Part shown: piece after piece, positions 53,901-62,135 of the stretch | How positions within the stretch are numbered: position 1 is the stretch's first letter | How the letters are laid out: each line of letters starts with the position of its first letter | DNA from: Clostridiaceae bacterium | Lineage (GTDB): Bacteria; Bacillota; Clostridia; Peptostreptococcales; Natronincolaceae | DNA length: 64,000 nt | Direction: 5' to 3' | Assembly: GCA_018432235.1 (NCBI GenBank) | Contig: JAHDLO010000011.1 | Coordinates: 1 to 64,000 of the forward strand | The notes under the pieces: generated by a model | Database searches by the model: none | Seen by the model: the letters and a program-made list of their open reading frames with translations, nothing else | Told to the model about the DNA's origin: nothing | Translations under genes and position numbers: made by a program

Positions 53901-54457
53901 ACATCCTTGTAATGGATACAGAGGTTTACTCAAATACAGGTGGTCAATCCTCTAAATCTACACCTACAGCTTCTATTGCTAAGTTCGCTGCTTCTGGTAA
54001 GAAAACTAAGAAGAAGGATCTTGGTATGATCGCAATGAGCTACGGTTATGTCTATGTTGCTCAAGTGGCTATGGGTGCTGATAAGAACCAAGTATTAAAG
54101 GCTATGAAAGAAGCAGAAGCTTACAACGGACCATCAATCGTGATCGCATACTCACCATGTATCGCTCATGGTATCAAGGCCGGAATGGGCAAAACACAAG
54201 AGCAATCTAAGAAGGCAGTTGAGTCTGGCTACTGGCATTTATACAGATTTAATCCAGAGCTTAAGGAGCAAGGCAAAAATCCATTTGTTCTTGACTCAAA
54301 AACACCAACAGCTTCATTTAAAGACTTCTTGATGGGTGAGGTAAGATACTCCTCCTTAGCACAAACCTTCCCTGCTGAAGCAGAAGAGCTATTTGCTAAG
54401 GCTCAAAAGGAAGCAGAAGAAAGATATCAAGGCTATGTAAAATTAGCTCAGGCATAA
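50945..54457 (+). CDS. nifJ: Pyruvate:ferredoxin (flavodoxin) oxidoreductase
   Basis: 1170 residues, single-chain form. N-terminal domains I-II carry AAYIAYAFTDVAAIYPITPSS and SQGLLLMIPNMYK; a gamma-type domain lies near 420-640; a 2x4Fe-4S ferredoxin domain has CIQCNQCSFVCPHAC and CTGCGNCADICPAKN (about 680-760); the C-terminal TPP domain has CAGCGETPYVKLLTQLFG and GGDGWAYDIGFGGLDHV. It converts pyruvate and CoA to acetyl-CoA, CO2 and reduced ferredoxin, the central energy reaction of anaerobic clostridia. Preceded by TTAAAGGAGG. Codon use looks biased, as expected for a highly expressed gene. Confidence 0.97.
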   Translation: MARKMKTMDGNAAAAYIAYAFTDVAAIYPITPSSNMAENVDEWSSYGQKNIFGQTVKVTEMQSEAGAAGAVHGSLAAGALTTTFTASQGLLLMIPNMYKIAGELLPGVFHVSARALAGHALSIFGDHSDVMATRQTGCAMLASGSVQEVMDLSGVAHLTAIKGRVPFVNFFDGFRTSHEVQKIEVIEYDELANLLDWDAVKKFRDNALNPENPVLRGTAQNPDIFFQAKEASNGFYDAIPDMVNDYMKEITKLTGRHYAPFNYYGAEDAEHVIVAMGSVTDAIDETVDYLMAQGEKVGVIKVHLYRPFSEKYFFDVLPKSVKRIAVLDRTKEPGAMAEPLHLDINYLFFGKENAPLIIGGRYGLGSKDTTPAQIKAVYDNLKSEAPKDRFTLGIVDDVTNTSLPVEGVVNAAPKGTIRCKFWGLGSDGTVGANKSAIKIIGDNTDMYAQAYFAYDSKKSGGVTISHLRFGHKPIKSTYLIDEADFVACHKQAYVYQYELLKGLKKGGTFLLNTIWDQEELDAKLPGAMKKYIADNNINFYTLNATKIAQEIGIGGRINMIMQSAFFKLAEVIPMDDAIKYLKDAIDDAYGNKGEKVLQMNYQSVERGYSALVKVEVPAAWTNATEEAAAAKEEPEFIKNILRPINAQDGDNLPVSAFVGAEDGTFPLGTSAFEKRMIAVDVPEWVAENCIQCNQCSFVCPHACIRPFLATEEEMKSAPANFQTLKASGKEFAGLEYRMQVSPLDCTGCGNCADICPAKNKALVMTPVEPQVEAQQDNYTFGLSLSDKSHLTNIETLKGSQFAQPLFEYSGACAGCGETPYVKLLTQLFGDRMMVANATGCSSIYGGSAPSVPYCKNKEGKGPAWANSLFEDNAEYGYGMFLGVQQIRSKIADLMTEALESNVSEELKEGFKLWLEGKDEAKASKAATYKILPLLDAAKDNALVAEIIEKKQFLIKKSQWIVGGDGWAYDIGFGGLDHVIASGEDVNILVMDTEVYSNTGGQSSKSTPTASIAKFAASGKKTKKKDLGMIAMSYGYVYVAQVAMGADKNQVLKAMKEAEAYNGPSIVIAYSPCIAHGIKAGMGKTQEQSKKAVESGYWHLYRFNPELKEQGKNPFVLDSKTPTASFKDFLMGEVRYSSLAQTFPAEAEELFAKAQKEAEERYQGYVKLAQA

Positions 54458-54474
54458 AAAGAAAGCATTGATTA

Positions 54475-54501
54475 AGAGGCGATTGTATCGCCTCTTTTTT
54501 T
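54475..54501 (+). terminator. Terminator of pyruvate:ferredoxin oxidoreductase
   Basis: AGAGGCGAT (54475-54483) pairs perfectly with ATCGCCTCT (54487-54495) over a 3-nt loop, then a T run. The remaining ~260 bp to the next gene are AT-rich with nothing supported. Confidence 0.92.
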
Positions 54502-54760
54502 CATTGTTCAGGAGAGTTTTATTTTACGCTATAAATTTTACATTTTAATTACTTTTTTAGTATAAGAGGCCTAGGTTTCCATCTATAAGGGATGAATAAA
54601 ACCCATTAAAAGGGATATAAACAGAAGATAGGATTTTGTAGCAAGGAACCATTTGATGAATATTATGATATAACGACAAAAAAATGAGAATTAGCGAATT
54701 GATATTTAATTGTTGTATAGCTATAATAATCACAGATACTTAAAAGCGAGGGTGTTGAAT

Positions 54761-55993
54761 ATGCTAGGACTAACCTTAGAGGGTGGAGGGGCAAAGGGCT
54801 CCTACCAAATTGGTGCATGGAAGGCCTTTAAAGAGCTTGGAATCGAGTTTGATGGTATTTCAGGCACCTCAGTTGGCGCCTTAAATGGGGCATTGATGGT
54901 GCAGGAGGATTTTGATGTAGCCCATGAAATATGGTATAACATAACCCCCAACAGAATTTTAGATATAGACGACAAAATAATGGAATTGATTGCCGATTAT
55001 GAGCTTACCCATGGCAACCTACAGCTGATATTAGGAGAAATAAAGAGGTATATAAAGCAGTTTGGGGTAGATTCAAAGCCGCTGGAGGAGCTAATACATA
55101 AGAACCTAAGGGAGGATAAAATAAGATCCTCTAAAAAGGATTTTGGCATAGTGACGGTTTGCTTGACAGATATGAAGCCTATGGAAATATTCAAAGAGGA
55201 TATCCCAACCGGGAAAATTTCAGATTACCTAATAGCTTCCTCATATCTACCGATATTTAAATCAAAGAAACTAGATGGAAAAAAGTTTTTAGACGGCGGT
55301 CTCTATAATAACCTTCCTGTAAGCATGCTGTATCAAAAGGGCTACAAAAAAATAGTAGCCATACGTCTATTGAGCAAGGGCAGGGTTAAAAGAGTGAGCT
55401 ATGATGATTTAGAGCTTATTCAAATTATGCCTCATCAAAATCTAGGAAACATGCTGGACTTCACAAAGGATAGAGCAAGGCACAACATCAGCCTGGGCTA
55501 TTATGACACCTTAAAGGCATTTAAAGGCTATAAGGGAAAAAGCTATTATATTGATGATGAAATAACGGATGTTGAAGCTGTCAGGTTTTTTATGGCAATG
55601 AATGAGGAGGGCATGAAAAAGCTGGCGGGCCTATTAAATCTATCACAGGCATTGCCCTACAATAGATTGATAATGGAAGGTATAATTCCAAGACTGAGCA
55701 GTTTACTGGGATTAGATGAGGGGGCAACCTATAGTGATATAGCCACAGGCTTATTGGAGGCATTTGCCTCATTTAAGGACATAGAAACTCTGCAGATATA
55801 CAACTATGGACAGCTGGTGGAAAAAATTCAGCATCAAAAACCAAAGAAACAGCGGAAAGAGGAAAAAGGAATTTTTGATTCGACTGTAGTAGGAGAGCTT
55901 CTATTAAGGGTTGACAGAGAAAAACTGCTGAAAGAGGCAATAAAAATTCTACTAAAGCATAATCAGAGCTTTCCTTTTGGGAACAATAGCTAA
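54761..55993 (+). CDS. Patatin-like phospholipase
   Basis: 410 residues from ATG 54761 (MLGLTLEGGGAKG), preceded by GAGGGTG; the open frame from 54710 has no site. Oxyanion motif EGGGAKGSYQIGAWKAF at the start, nucleophile elbow GISGTSVGALNG with the catalytic Ser, and Asp of DGGLYNNLP. The catalytic domain covers about 1-260; the C-terminal 150 residues are helical and unrecognised. No signal peptide, so a cytoplasmic or membrane-associated lipase acting on phospholipids. A cardiolipin synthase gene follows 57 bp later, linking it to membrane lipid turnover. Confidence 0.88.
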   Translation: MLGLTLEGGGAKGSYQIGAWKAFKELGIEFDGISGTSVGALNGALMVQEDFDVAHEIWYNITPNRILDIDDKIMELIADYELTHGNLQLILGEIKRYIKQFGVDSKPLEELIHKNLREDKIRSSKKDFGIVTVCLTDMKPMEIFKEDIPTGKISDYLIASSYLPIFKSKKLDGKKFLDGGLYNNLPVSMLYQKGYKKIVAIRLLSKGRVKRVSYDDLELIQIMPHQNLGNMLDFTKDRARHNISLGYYDTLKAFKGYKGKSYYIDDEITDVEAVRFFMAMNEEGMKKLAGLLNLSQALPYNRLIMEGIIPRLSSLLGLDEGATYSDIATGLLEAFASFKDIETLQIYNYGQLVEKIQHQKPKKQRKEEKGIFDSTVVGELLLRVDREKLLKEAIKILLKHNQSFPFGNNS

Positions 55994-56050
55994 AGAAATT
56001 ACATCCTAATATAGGGCATTCCTGCATATCAGTTGAAGGGAGGTATATCT

Positions 56051-57493
56051 GTGAACACTACCGTATTGAATGTGCTAACAATCTTTTTTACTATACTCAC
56101 AATATTGATCAGTATAATCATCGTACTGGAGAACAGAAATCCCTCTAAAACAGTCGCATGGCTGCTGGTGCTTATTCTACTGCCTGTAGTTGGCATATTT
56201 TTCTACCTTTATATAGGACAAAACCATAGAAAGCGAAGAACCTTTATAAAAAAACGGAAGCAGGATTACAGATTGCTTCGGCGCTTATTAATGGAGCAGC
56301 TGCCCTTCACAAGAAATATAGATATCTTTAAACAAAATAATGATATAAGGGGTAGACTCATACCTCTGCTGATACATAATACAAAGTCTCCCATCACGGT
56401 TAACAACAGCTGCAAAGTGTTAAACAACGGTGAGGAGACCTTCGAGGAAATGCTTAAGGCCATAGACGCTGCTCAGGATCATATACATATGGAGTATTTT
56501 ATAATAAAGGAGAGCGAGATAGGGGAGCTCTTCAAACAGGCCCTGATAAAAAAAGCCAAGGAGGGCATTGAGGTAAGATTAATATATGACGCCGTGGGGA
56601 GTTGGAGGTTGAAATCCAGCTTTTTCAAACCCCTTATAGCAGCAGGCGTACAGGTTAAACCCTTTCTGCCGGTAACACTGCCCCTTTTTGGCAATAGTCT
56701 AAACTATAGAAATCACCGAAAAATATTGATCATTGACGGTAAAGTAGGTTTCCTTGGAGGGATTAATATTGGAGATGAATACCTTGGAAGGAATGAAAGG
56801 TTTGGTTTCTGGAGGGACTTGCATTTAAAACTAAAGGGAGAGACCCTTTATGTTCTTCAGGCCATATTCCTGATGGACTGGTTCTTTGTGTCAAGGGAGG
56901 AAATCGACGATACCCGATATTTCCCACCCCAGGGCTACTGTGGTGAACAGCTTATACAGCTGGCCTCCAGCGGTCCAGACTCCTTCTGGCCAGCCATACA
57001 GCAATCCTATTTTGCTGCAATAGCTGCCGCAAAGGAGTACGTCTACATCATGACCCCCTATGTGGTGCCGGATGAAAGCATACTGGTGGCGCTGAAGACA
57101 GCAGCCCTAAGCGGCGTTGACGTAAGGCTGGTGATACCCGGCAAGCCGGATCATTATACGGTGTTCTGGGCCTCCAGGTCACATTTTATGGAGCTTTTAG
57201 AGGCAGGCGTAAAGATTTACGAGTACCAGAAGGGCTTCGTTCATGGCAAGATGATTATAGCCGATGATATATTTACAACCATAGGCACTGCCAATTTGGA
57301 TATAAGAAGCTTTAGCTTAAATTTTGAGGTGAACGCCTTTATCTATGATGAGGATTTGTGTAAGGAAATGAAAGCAATATATCTAAAGGATATTGAGGAC
57401 AGCGATCAAATTGACCGTCGTCATTATAAGAAAAGAAGCTTTTTACATAGAATAAAGGAATCTTTGGCCCGGATATTCTCGCCGGTGCTGTAG
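56051..57493 (+). CDS. cls: Cardiolipin synthase
   Basis: 480 residues from GTG 56051, with GGGAGG 7 nt upstream; the TTG at 56033 overlaps that site. Two N-terminal membrane segments (about 5-30 and 38-60) precede a phospholipase D-type enzyme with two HKD motifs: NHRKILIIDGKVGFLGGINIG (about 230) and HGKMIIADDIFTTIGTANLD (about 410). It condenses two phosphatidylglycerols into cardiolipin at the membrane. Its TAG stop (57491-57493) overlaps the first bases of a perfect REP-like hairpin. Confidence 0.93.
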   Translation: MNTTVLNVLTIFFTILTILISIIIVLENRNPSKTVAWLLVLILLPVVGIFFYLYIGQNHRKRRTFIKKRKQDYRLLRRLLMEQLPFTRNIDIFKQNNDIRGRLIPLLIHNTKSPITVNNSCKVLNNGEETFEEMLKAIDAAQDHIHMEYFIIKESEIGELFKQALIKKAKEGIEVRLIYDAVGSWRLKSSFFKPLIAAGVQVKPFLPVTLPLFGNSLNYRNHRKILIIDGKVGFLGGINIGDEYLGRNERFGFWRDLHLKLKGETLYVLQAIFLMDWFFVSREEIDDTRYFPPQGYCGEQLIQLASSGPDSFWPAIQQSYFAAIAAAKEYVYIMTPYVVPDESILVALKTAALSGVDVRLVIPGKPDHYTVFWASRSHFMELLEAGVKIYEYQKGFVHGKMIIADDIFTTIGTANLDIRSFSLNFEVNAFIYDEDLCKEMKAIYLKDIEDSDQIDRRHYKKRSFLHRIKESLARIFSPVL

Positions 57494-57557
57494 GTGACAA
57501 GGGGACGGTTCTACTGACACCTCGAAAGGTGTCAGTAGAACCGTCCCCTTGTCACCT
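57492..57557. repeat. REP-like hairpin with perfect 31-bp stem
   Basis: AGGTGACAAGGGGACGGTTC... (57492-57522) and its exact reverse complement (57527-57557) flank the 4-nt loop CGAA. It starts within the cls stop codon. No T run follows, so it is not a standard terminator, but the stem is very stable. It is made of two head-to-head copies of the family unit. Confidence 0.9.
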
Positions 57558-57577
57558 TGCAAATTCATGAATACAGT

Positions 57578-57606
57578 TTGATAATGTATACAAAATAAGT
57601 TATAAT
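57578..57606 (+). promoter_or_regulatory. Sigma-A-type promoter of the pro operon
   Basis: TTGATA (57578-57583), 17-nt spacer, TATAAT (57601-57606), 35 bp before proA. Confidence 0.7.
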
Positions 57607-57641
57607 AATACACAAATATCAATATAAAAAGGAGTGCCGCC

Positions 57642-58883
57642 ATGTCGCAGCTTATTGAAAAATGTGAAAGGTTGAAGGAAGCCACCTTAGGGCTGGCTAC
57701 TGCTTCTACAAAAGTGAAAAATCAAGCCTTGATTTTGGTATCAAAGGCACTTGAAGAAAATACCCCATTTATTTTGTCAGAAAACGAAAAGGATATTGCA
57801 GTGGCAAGAGAAAAAGGGATGAAGGAAAGTCTCATTGACAGGCTTCGCTTAAACCATGCCAGAATGCAGGGGATGATCGATGCCATCGAAACAGTGGTGC
57901 AATTGAAGGACCCCATTTGGCAAAGTGATCAGGTTTGGACACTGGAAAATGGATTAACCATCAATAAAATGACAGTACCCTTAGGGGTTATCGGTATTAT
58001 TTACGAATCTCGTCCCAATGTGACGGTGGATGCTTTTTCATTGGCATTAAAGAGTGGGAATGGCATTCTATTAAGAGGCAGCTCTTCTGCTATCCATTCC
58101 AATCTAGCATTGGTGAGGGTTATTCGAGATGGTCTTGCAAAAAGTCAAATTAGCCCAGAGGTAGTCCAGCTCATTGAAGATTTAGACCGAAAAGTAGTGG
58201 GTGAAATGCTCAGGTTAAATGAATATATAGATGTCATCATTCCTCGTGGTGGAGCGGAGCTGATTCGATTTGTGGTGGATAATGCTACGGTTCCTACCAT
58301 TGAAACCGGTACAGGAAACTGCCATGTTTATGTGGACGAGTCAGCTAAGCTAGAGGCCGCCTTAGACATAGTAGAAAATGCTAAGGTACAAAGGCCGGGC
58401 GCATGTAATGCCTGCGAAACCCTACTGGTGCATGAAAAGGTAGCAAGCGAGTTTCTGCCTCAGGTGGCAGCACGATTAAAGGATAAAGTAGAGCTACGGG
58501 GATGCTCACAGACACAGCAGCTGATTCAGGTTAATCCAGCAACAGAATCAGATTGGGCAGAAGAGTTTTTAGATTATATATTGGCCATTAAAATCGTTAA
58601 TAATATGGAAGAGGCTATGGCTCATATTCGACAGTATGGGACTAAGCATTCAGAAGCAATTATCACAGAAAATTACACCCATGCCAATTTGTTTTTAAGG
58701 GGCGTGGATGCGGCTGCAGTTTATGTGAATGCCTCTACGCGTTTTACAGACGGCGGAGAGTTTGGATTTGGGGGAGAAATGGGCATCAGCACCCAGAAAA
58801 TCCATGCGAGAGGTCCCATGGGGCTAAAGGAGCTGGTGACGATAAAATATGTCATGGTAGGGAATGGACAAATCAGAGAGTAG
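57642..58883 (+). CDS. proA: Gamma-glutamyl phosphate reductase
   Basis: 413 residues, ATG 57642 after AAGGAG. Aldehyde dehydrogenase-like family: LGVIGIIYESRPNVTVDAFSLALKSGN, RGSSSAIHSN, ETGTGNCHVYVD and the catalytic Cys in GACNACETLL (about residue 260). It reduces gamma-glutamyl phosphate with NADPH to glutamate semialdehyde, the second step of proline synthesis. It comes first in proA-proB-proC, the reverse of the common proB-proA order. Confidence 0.96.
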   Translation: MSQLIEKCERLKEATLGLATASTKVKNQALILVSKALEENTPFILSENEKDIAVAREKGMKESLIDRLRLNHARMQGMIDAIETVVQLKDPIWQSDQVWTLENGLTINKMTVPLGVIGIIYESRPNVTVDAFSLALKSGNGILLRGSSSAIHSNLALVRVIRDGLAKSQISPEVVQLIEDLDRKVVGEMLRLNEYIDVIIPRGGAELIRFVVDNATVPTIETGTGNCHVYVDESAKLEAALDIVENAKVQRPGACNACETLLVHEKVASEFLPQVAARLKDKVELRGCSQTQQLIQVNPATESDWAEEFLDYILAIKIVNNMEEAMAHIRQYGTKHSEAIITENYTHANLFLRGVDAAAVYVNASTRFTDGGEFGFGGEMGISTQKIHARGPMGLKELVTIKYVMVGNGQIRE

Positions 58884-58896
58884 AGGGATGAAGTCA

Positions 58897-59697
58897 ATGA
58901 TTTCAGATGTGATCAAGAGCAGTAAAAAGATTGTGATCAAAATTGGTAGCAATACCTTATCAAATGATGACGGAACCATTAATGAAGGGTTTTTGGAGGA
59001 GCTTTGCCAGCAAATTGTAATGCTGATTCAAGAGGGGAAGCAGATTCTAATTGTCACCTCTGGTGCCAGAATTGCAGGCATTAGCAGTACCGGTAAATGG
59101 TCTCGCAAGGAGGATATGAATTATAAGCAGGCACTATGCGCAATTGGGCAGGTTGAGCTGATGGTGGCATACGGACAGCATTTTAAGCATTATGGTATTC
59201 ATATTGGGCAAATGCTGTTAACACGTGAGGATTTTTTTGATGATAAACGCACCTTAAATATACGCAACACTTTATTTACATTGGTGGACGAGGGCATTGT
59301 ACCAATCATTAACGAAAATGATACGGTGAGTGTAGAAGAAATTAAAATCGGGGATAATGATACCCTAGCCGCCTTATCAGCCAGCTTATGGAATGCGGAT
59401 TTATTAATTTTGTTAAGTGATATTGATGGCATTTATAATAAAAATCCCAAAGAATATGCGGATGCAGCATTAATTGAAAAGGTGACAGATATCGATGAAA
59501 TGCTTAAGCAGATTGAAATAGGTCAATCTAATTCCTTTGGAACAGGTGGCATTGCTACTAAAATTGAGGCAGCCAGAATTGTTAACAAATACGGCATTCC
59601 GATGATTTTAGCCAATGGCAAAACCAGCGAGATTTTAACGAAAATTGCCAGCACAGAGACGAAAGCAACCCTTTTCTATCCAGAGAAAGCGAATTAG
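58897..59697 (+). CDS. proB: Glutamate 5-kinase
   Basis: 266 residues from ATG 58897 (MISDVIKSSKKIVIKIGSN), GAGGG 9 nt upstream; ATGs at 58864 and 58888 are in frame but poorly placed. Amino acid kinase fold: KIGSNTLSNDDG, IVTSGARIAGIS, INENDTVSVEEIKIGDNDTLAALSA, LSDIDGIYNKNP and SFGTGGIATKIEAA. The length shows the PUA domain is absent, as in many Firmicutes. First step of proline synthesis, usually inhibited by proline. It follows proA closely. Confidence 0.94.
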   Translation: MISDVIKSSKKIVIKIGSNTLSNDDGTINEGFLEELCQQIVMLIQEGKQILIVTSGARIAGISSTGKWSRKEDMNYKQALCAIGQVELMVAYGQHFKHYGIHIGQMLLTREDFFDDKRTLNIRNTLFTLVDEGIVPIINENDTVSVEEIKIGDNDTLAALSASLWNADLLILLSDIDGIYNKNPKEYADAALIEKVTDIDEMLKQIEIGQSNSFGTGGIATKIEAARIVNKYGIPMILANGKTSEILTKIASTETKATLFYPEKAN

Positions 59698-59714
59698 TCA
59701 AAAGAGGTGTTAAG

Positions 59715-60524
59715 ATGAATAAGAAAATTGGATTTATCGGTGCAGGAAACGTAACAAAAACAGTAATTTCGGGTTTGGTAGAGCACTTTGAAGGGATTAA
59801 TCAGCAGATTTATATTACTAATCGATCCCGAATGAAGGGGGAAGAGCTGAGGGATTTGTACAAGGTGCATTTGCTAGACAGCAATGAAGATCTGGCTCAA
59901 ATTTGTGATATTATTTTTCTTTCCGTTAAGCCGGATATATACCCAAAGGTGCTTCCAGCCATTCAGCCCTACATTAATGATGAAAAGCTATTGATTTCCG
60001 TAGCGGCAGGCACGCAGATTGAAGATGTGCAGCAGTATTTTAATGAGCCTAAAAAAATTATTCGAATTATGCCTAATATTGCGGTAACCGTCAGTGAGGG
60101 CATGATAGCCATGTGCTGCAGTCCTCAAATTACACGACTAGACCTGGATATAGCTATGGCGCTTTTAAAAAGCATTGGACGAGTAGATTTAGTGGATGAA
60201 TACATGCTGGATGCTGTGACCTGTGTCAGTGGCTGCAGCCCTGCCTTTATTGCATTATTTATAGAGGCCATGGCGGATGCCAGTGTGCTTCAGGGCATGC
60301 CTCGAGAAAAGGCCTACCAATATGCAGCACAGACCTTGATTGGGACGGGGAAGCTTATTTTAGAAAAAAACATTCATCCAGGCCCCTTGAAGGACCTGGT
60401 AACCTCCCCCGGCGGGGCCACCATTGAGGGCATCTACGTCTTGGAACGAAAAGGATTCAGAAGTATCGTCATGGAAGCCATGGAGGCCTGCGATAAAAAG
60501 CTGAAGGCTATGGCGAGGAAGTAA
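59715..60524 (+). CDS. proC: Pyrroline-5-carboxylate reductase
   Basis: 269 residues, AAGAGGTG before the ATG. Rossmann motif GFIGAGNVTKTVISGL (6-21), FLSVKPD, the RIMPNIAVTVSEGM segment and the dimerisation motif VSGCSPAFIALFIEAMAD, then LVTSPGGATIEG. It reduces pyrroline-5-carboxylate to proline. It ends the operon, 17 bp after proB, with a hairpin after it. Confidence 0.95.
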   Translation: MNKKIGFIGAGNVTKTVISGLVEHFEGINQQIYITNRSRMKGEELRDLYKVHLLDSNEDLAQICDIIFLSVKPDIYPKVLPAIQPYINDEKLLISVAAGTQIEDVQQYFNEPKKIIRIMPNIAVTVSEGMIAMCCSPQITRLDLDIAMALLKSIGRVDLVDEYMLDAVTCVSGCSPAFIALFIEAMADASVLQGMPREKAYQYAAQTLIGTGKLILEKNIHPGPLKDLVTSPGGATIEGIYVLERKGFRSIVMEAMEACDKKLKAMARK

Positions 60525-60557
60525 AGGCAGAAATACAACCGATTTAGATCAAAGAAA

Positions 60558-60610
60558 CCCTATGGATTTGGTAATTAGCTATTCTAATCCATAGGGTGTT
60601 TATTTTGGAG
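60558..60610 (+). terminator. Terminator of the pro operon
   Basis: CCCTATGGATT (60558-60568) pairs perfectly with AATCCATAGGG (60586-60596) over 17 nt; TGTTTATTTT follows. Confidence 0.75.
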
Positions 60611-60698
60611 GTGAAGGTTTTTCTTGTTAGTGCCCCCTTTGGTCAAGAAGATGGTCTTTAATAATCCATCCGTCTTTGATATAGGATTTTCTAAGCAT

Positions 60699-60793
60699 TA
60701 TAAAAACAGGCCGCCAAGGTCTACGGGCGCACCAACCACGACATCATCTGCAAAAGGGAGATGTCTCCCCCAGCCGCCGACTTTCCCTGTGAC
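60699..60793 (-). other. GC-rich patch with an open frame on the minus strand
   Basis: This ~95-bp patch is clearly richer in G+C than its surroundings. On the minus strand it reads through VTGKVGGWGRHLPFADDVVV and ends at a stop at 60699. I find no start or ribosome binding site. It may be the tail of a gene fragment acquired elsewhere. The rest of 60611-60806 shows no supported feature. Confidence 0.2.
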
Positions 60794-60806
60794 ATTTGCT
60801 TAAGCT

Positions 60807-61244
60807 TTAACCTTTAACCTTGTTACTCAACTTAATAGGTGCATCCGTTGATATATCAAATTCAGCAAGCGTCATAGTATTGTCGGAATGTTTAATGCCA
60901 ATGAAAACCCTGCTGTTTCCTTCAAGAAAGACTATAGGCTTGTAATCTCCTTTTAATATTTCCCCATCATTAAATAAAATATCAATAGCTTTAGCGATTC
61001 TTACCCTCACATCAGGATTTTCTTCAGCAATTTCATTATCATAAACATCTCGCATAAATAAAGGCTTTAAAGCATTTGGATTACTATATGTTGAATCGAC
61101 AACATCTAGGCTGAATGCTTCAATAATTTGATTTTTGACCTCATATTCTACATCTAAATTACCACTTCCACCAAAATTAAAAGCAGTATAAGTTAAGATT
61201 AATAAAACAGCTATGCTAAATAAATATGCTTTTCTAACTCTCAA
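60807..61244 (-). CDS. Hypothetical membrane-anchored protein
   Basis: 145 residues. TTG at 61242-61244 (MRVRKAYLFSIAVLLILTYTAF) is preferred since AAGGAG lies about 10 nt upstream; a GTG at 61253 is too near that site. The N-terminal signal anchor is followed by an acidic exported domain (DVEYEVKNQIIEAFSLDVV, then strands to the C-terminus). No family is recognised. Its design resembles the anchored proteins at 19-23 kb. Confidence 0.55.
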   Translation of the reverse strand: MRVRKAYLFSIAVLLILTYTAFNFGGSGNLDVEYEVKNQIIEAFSLDVVDSTYSNPNALKPLFMRDVYDNEIAEENPDVRVRIAKAIDILFNDGEILKGDYKPIVFLEGNSRVFIGIKHSDNTMTLAEFDISTDAPIKLSNKVKG

Positions 61245-61481
61245 TTTACTCACTCTCCTTTTCTTTTATCCAATAACTTATTTTTAAAACACTGTAATTT
61301 AAATAGCTATAGGTTTTTCATGAAATTATAGTTCTAGTGGTTAAGGCATGCATTTTTAGAGACATGATCATTAATCTACTACTTTAAAGTAATAGTAATC
61401 CAATTAAACCGTATTTTAAATAAAATGATGGCCTGCAGGAAATGACGTAAGCAATACTGAAACGGTAAAAACCTTGCAATC

Positions 61482-61510
61482 TTGTTTTGAAGTGAATCAA
61501 TTGCTATAAT
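61482..61510 (+). promoter_or_regulatory. Candidate promoter of the small membrane protein gene
   Basis: TTGTTT (61482-61487), 17-nt spacer, TATAAT (61505-61510), about 46 bp upstream of the start. Confidence 0.55.
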
Positions 61511-61555
61511 GTTTGTATATTAAAAGAATATCACATTATTCTAAGGGAGTGCTAT

Positions 61556-61759
61556 ATGCGCACGAAATTAATATTATTGAAAAAAGCTATCGGGGCGGCA
61601 CTTGTTGTTGGGGCTTTAAACTTTGTAAATAAATTAAGTGGCGGAGAATCTAATTATTATATTAAGCTTACGATCTATAGCCTTGTATTCTTTGCGTTAT
61701 TAGGTATAAACCAATTAATTTTTTACATAATTGACAAGAAGGTAAAAGAGTCAGATTAA
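61556..61759 (+). CDS. Small two-segment membrane protein
   Basis: 67 residues, ATG 61556 with AAGGGAG about 6-7 nt upstream. Two hydrophobic helices (about 10-25, then about 38-58 with LTIYSLVFFALLGINQLIFY) linked by a short polar loop, and a basic C-terminus. No family is recognised. A tandem REP-like pair follows immediately after its stop. Confidence 0.6.
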   Translation: MRTKLILLKKAIGAALVVGALNFVNKLSGGESNYYIKLTIYSLVFFALLGINQLIFYIIDKKVKESD

Positions 61760-61841
61760 TTAGCAGTTGAGGTGTCAGGAGAACCGTCCCCTTGTCACCC
61801 TTAGCAGATGAGGTGTCAGGAGAACCGTCCCCTTGTCACCC
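61760..61841. repeat. Tandem 41-nt REP-like units
   Basis: Two units (61760-61800, 61801-61841) begin TTAGCAG and contain GGTGTCAGGAGAACCGTCCC then CTTGTCACC. They differ by one base. They share the core with the cls hairpin. Confidence 0.85.
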
Positions 61842-61907
61842 CTTGATTTAAATTACTACTAGAAGTATACTATATTTAAGAGTGATAGTGCTTGGAGGTG
61901 TTAAAAT

Positions 61908-62135
61908 ATGACTGATGCCGAATTTAAAAAACTGGTTTTGGAAAAGCTACAAGATATCGAAACAAGACAAGATGAAATATATAATGTGGTTAGAGCAATT
62001 GAACATGCAAATAACATCGCTAAGTCAGAACTCGACAAACAGAGTGTTAGAGTTGCTAAGATTGAAGGAAAGTTAAAGCAGACAGGAAAATCCCTACTTG
62101 AAGGTATTGATATTGAAGATGTGTCAAATTTATAA
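61908..62135 (+). CDS. Small coiled-coil protein
   Basis: 75 residues, ATG 61908 with TTGGAGG upstream. Almost entirely helical, with heptad-like spacing of hydrophobic residues (FKKLVLEKLQDIETRQDEIY, then ARVAKIEGKL-type repeats), ending EDVSNL. No signal peptide or Cys. Similar small coiled-coil proteins are frequent near mobile or phage-derived regions, but no such link is visible here. Function unknown. Confidence 0.55.
   Translation: MTDAEFKKLVLEKLQDIETRQDEIYNVVRAIEHANNIAKSELDKQSVRVAKIEGKLKQTGKSLLEGIDIEDVSNL

Noticed and set aside
57492..57557. CRISPR array or standard terminator
   Set aside because: A single palindrome without spacers and without a T run; family copies elsewhere show it is REP-like.
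60611..60650. Fifth MITE end near TTAGTGCCCCC
   Set aside because: Only about ten bases match the terminal sequence and no partner end or central motifs follow.
61760..61841. CRISPR-like tandem repeat
   Set aside because: The two 41-nt units are directly adjacent with no spacer and share the REP-like core.
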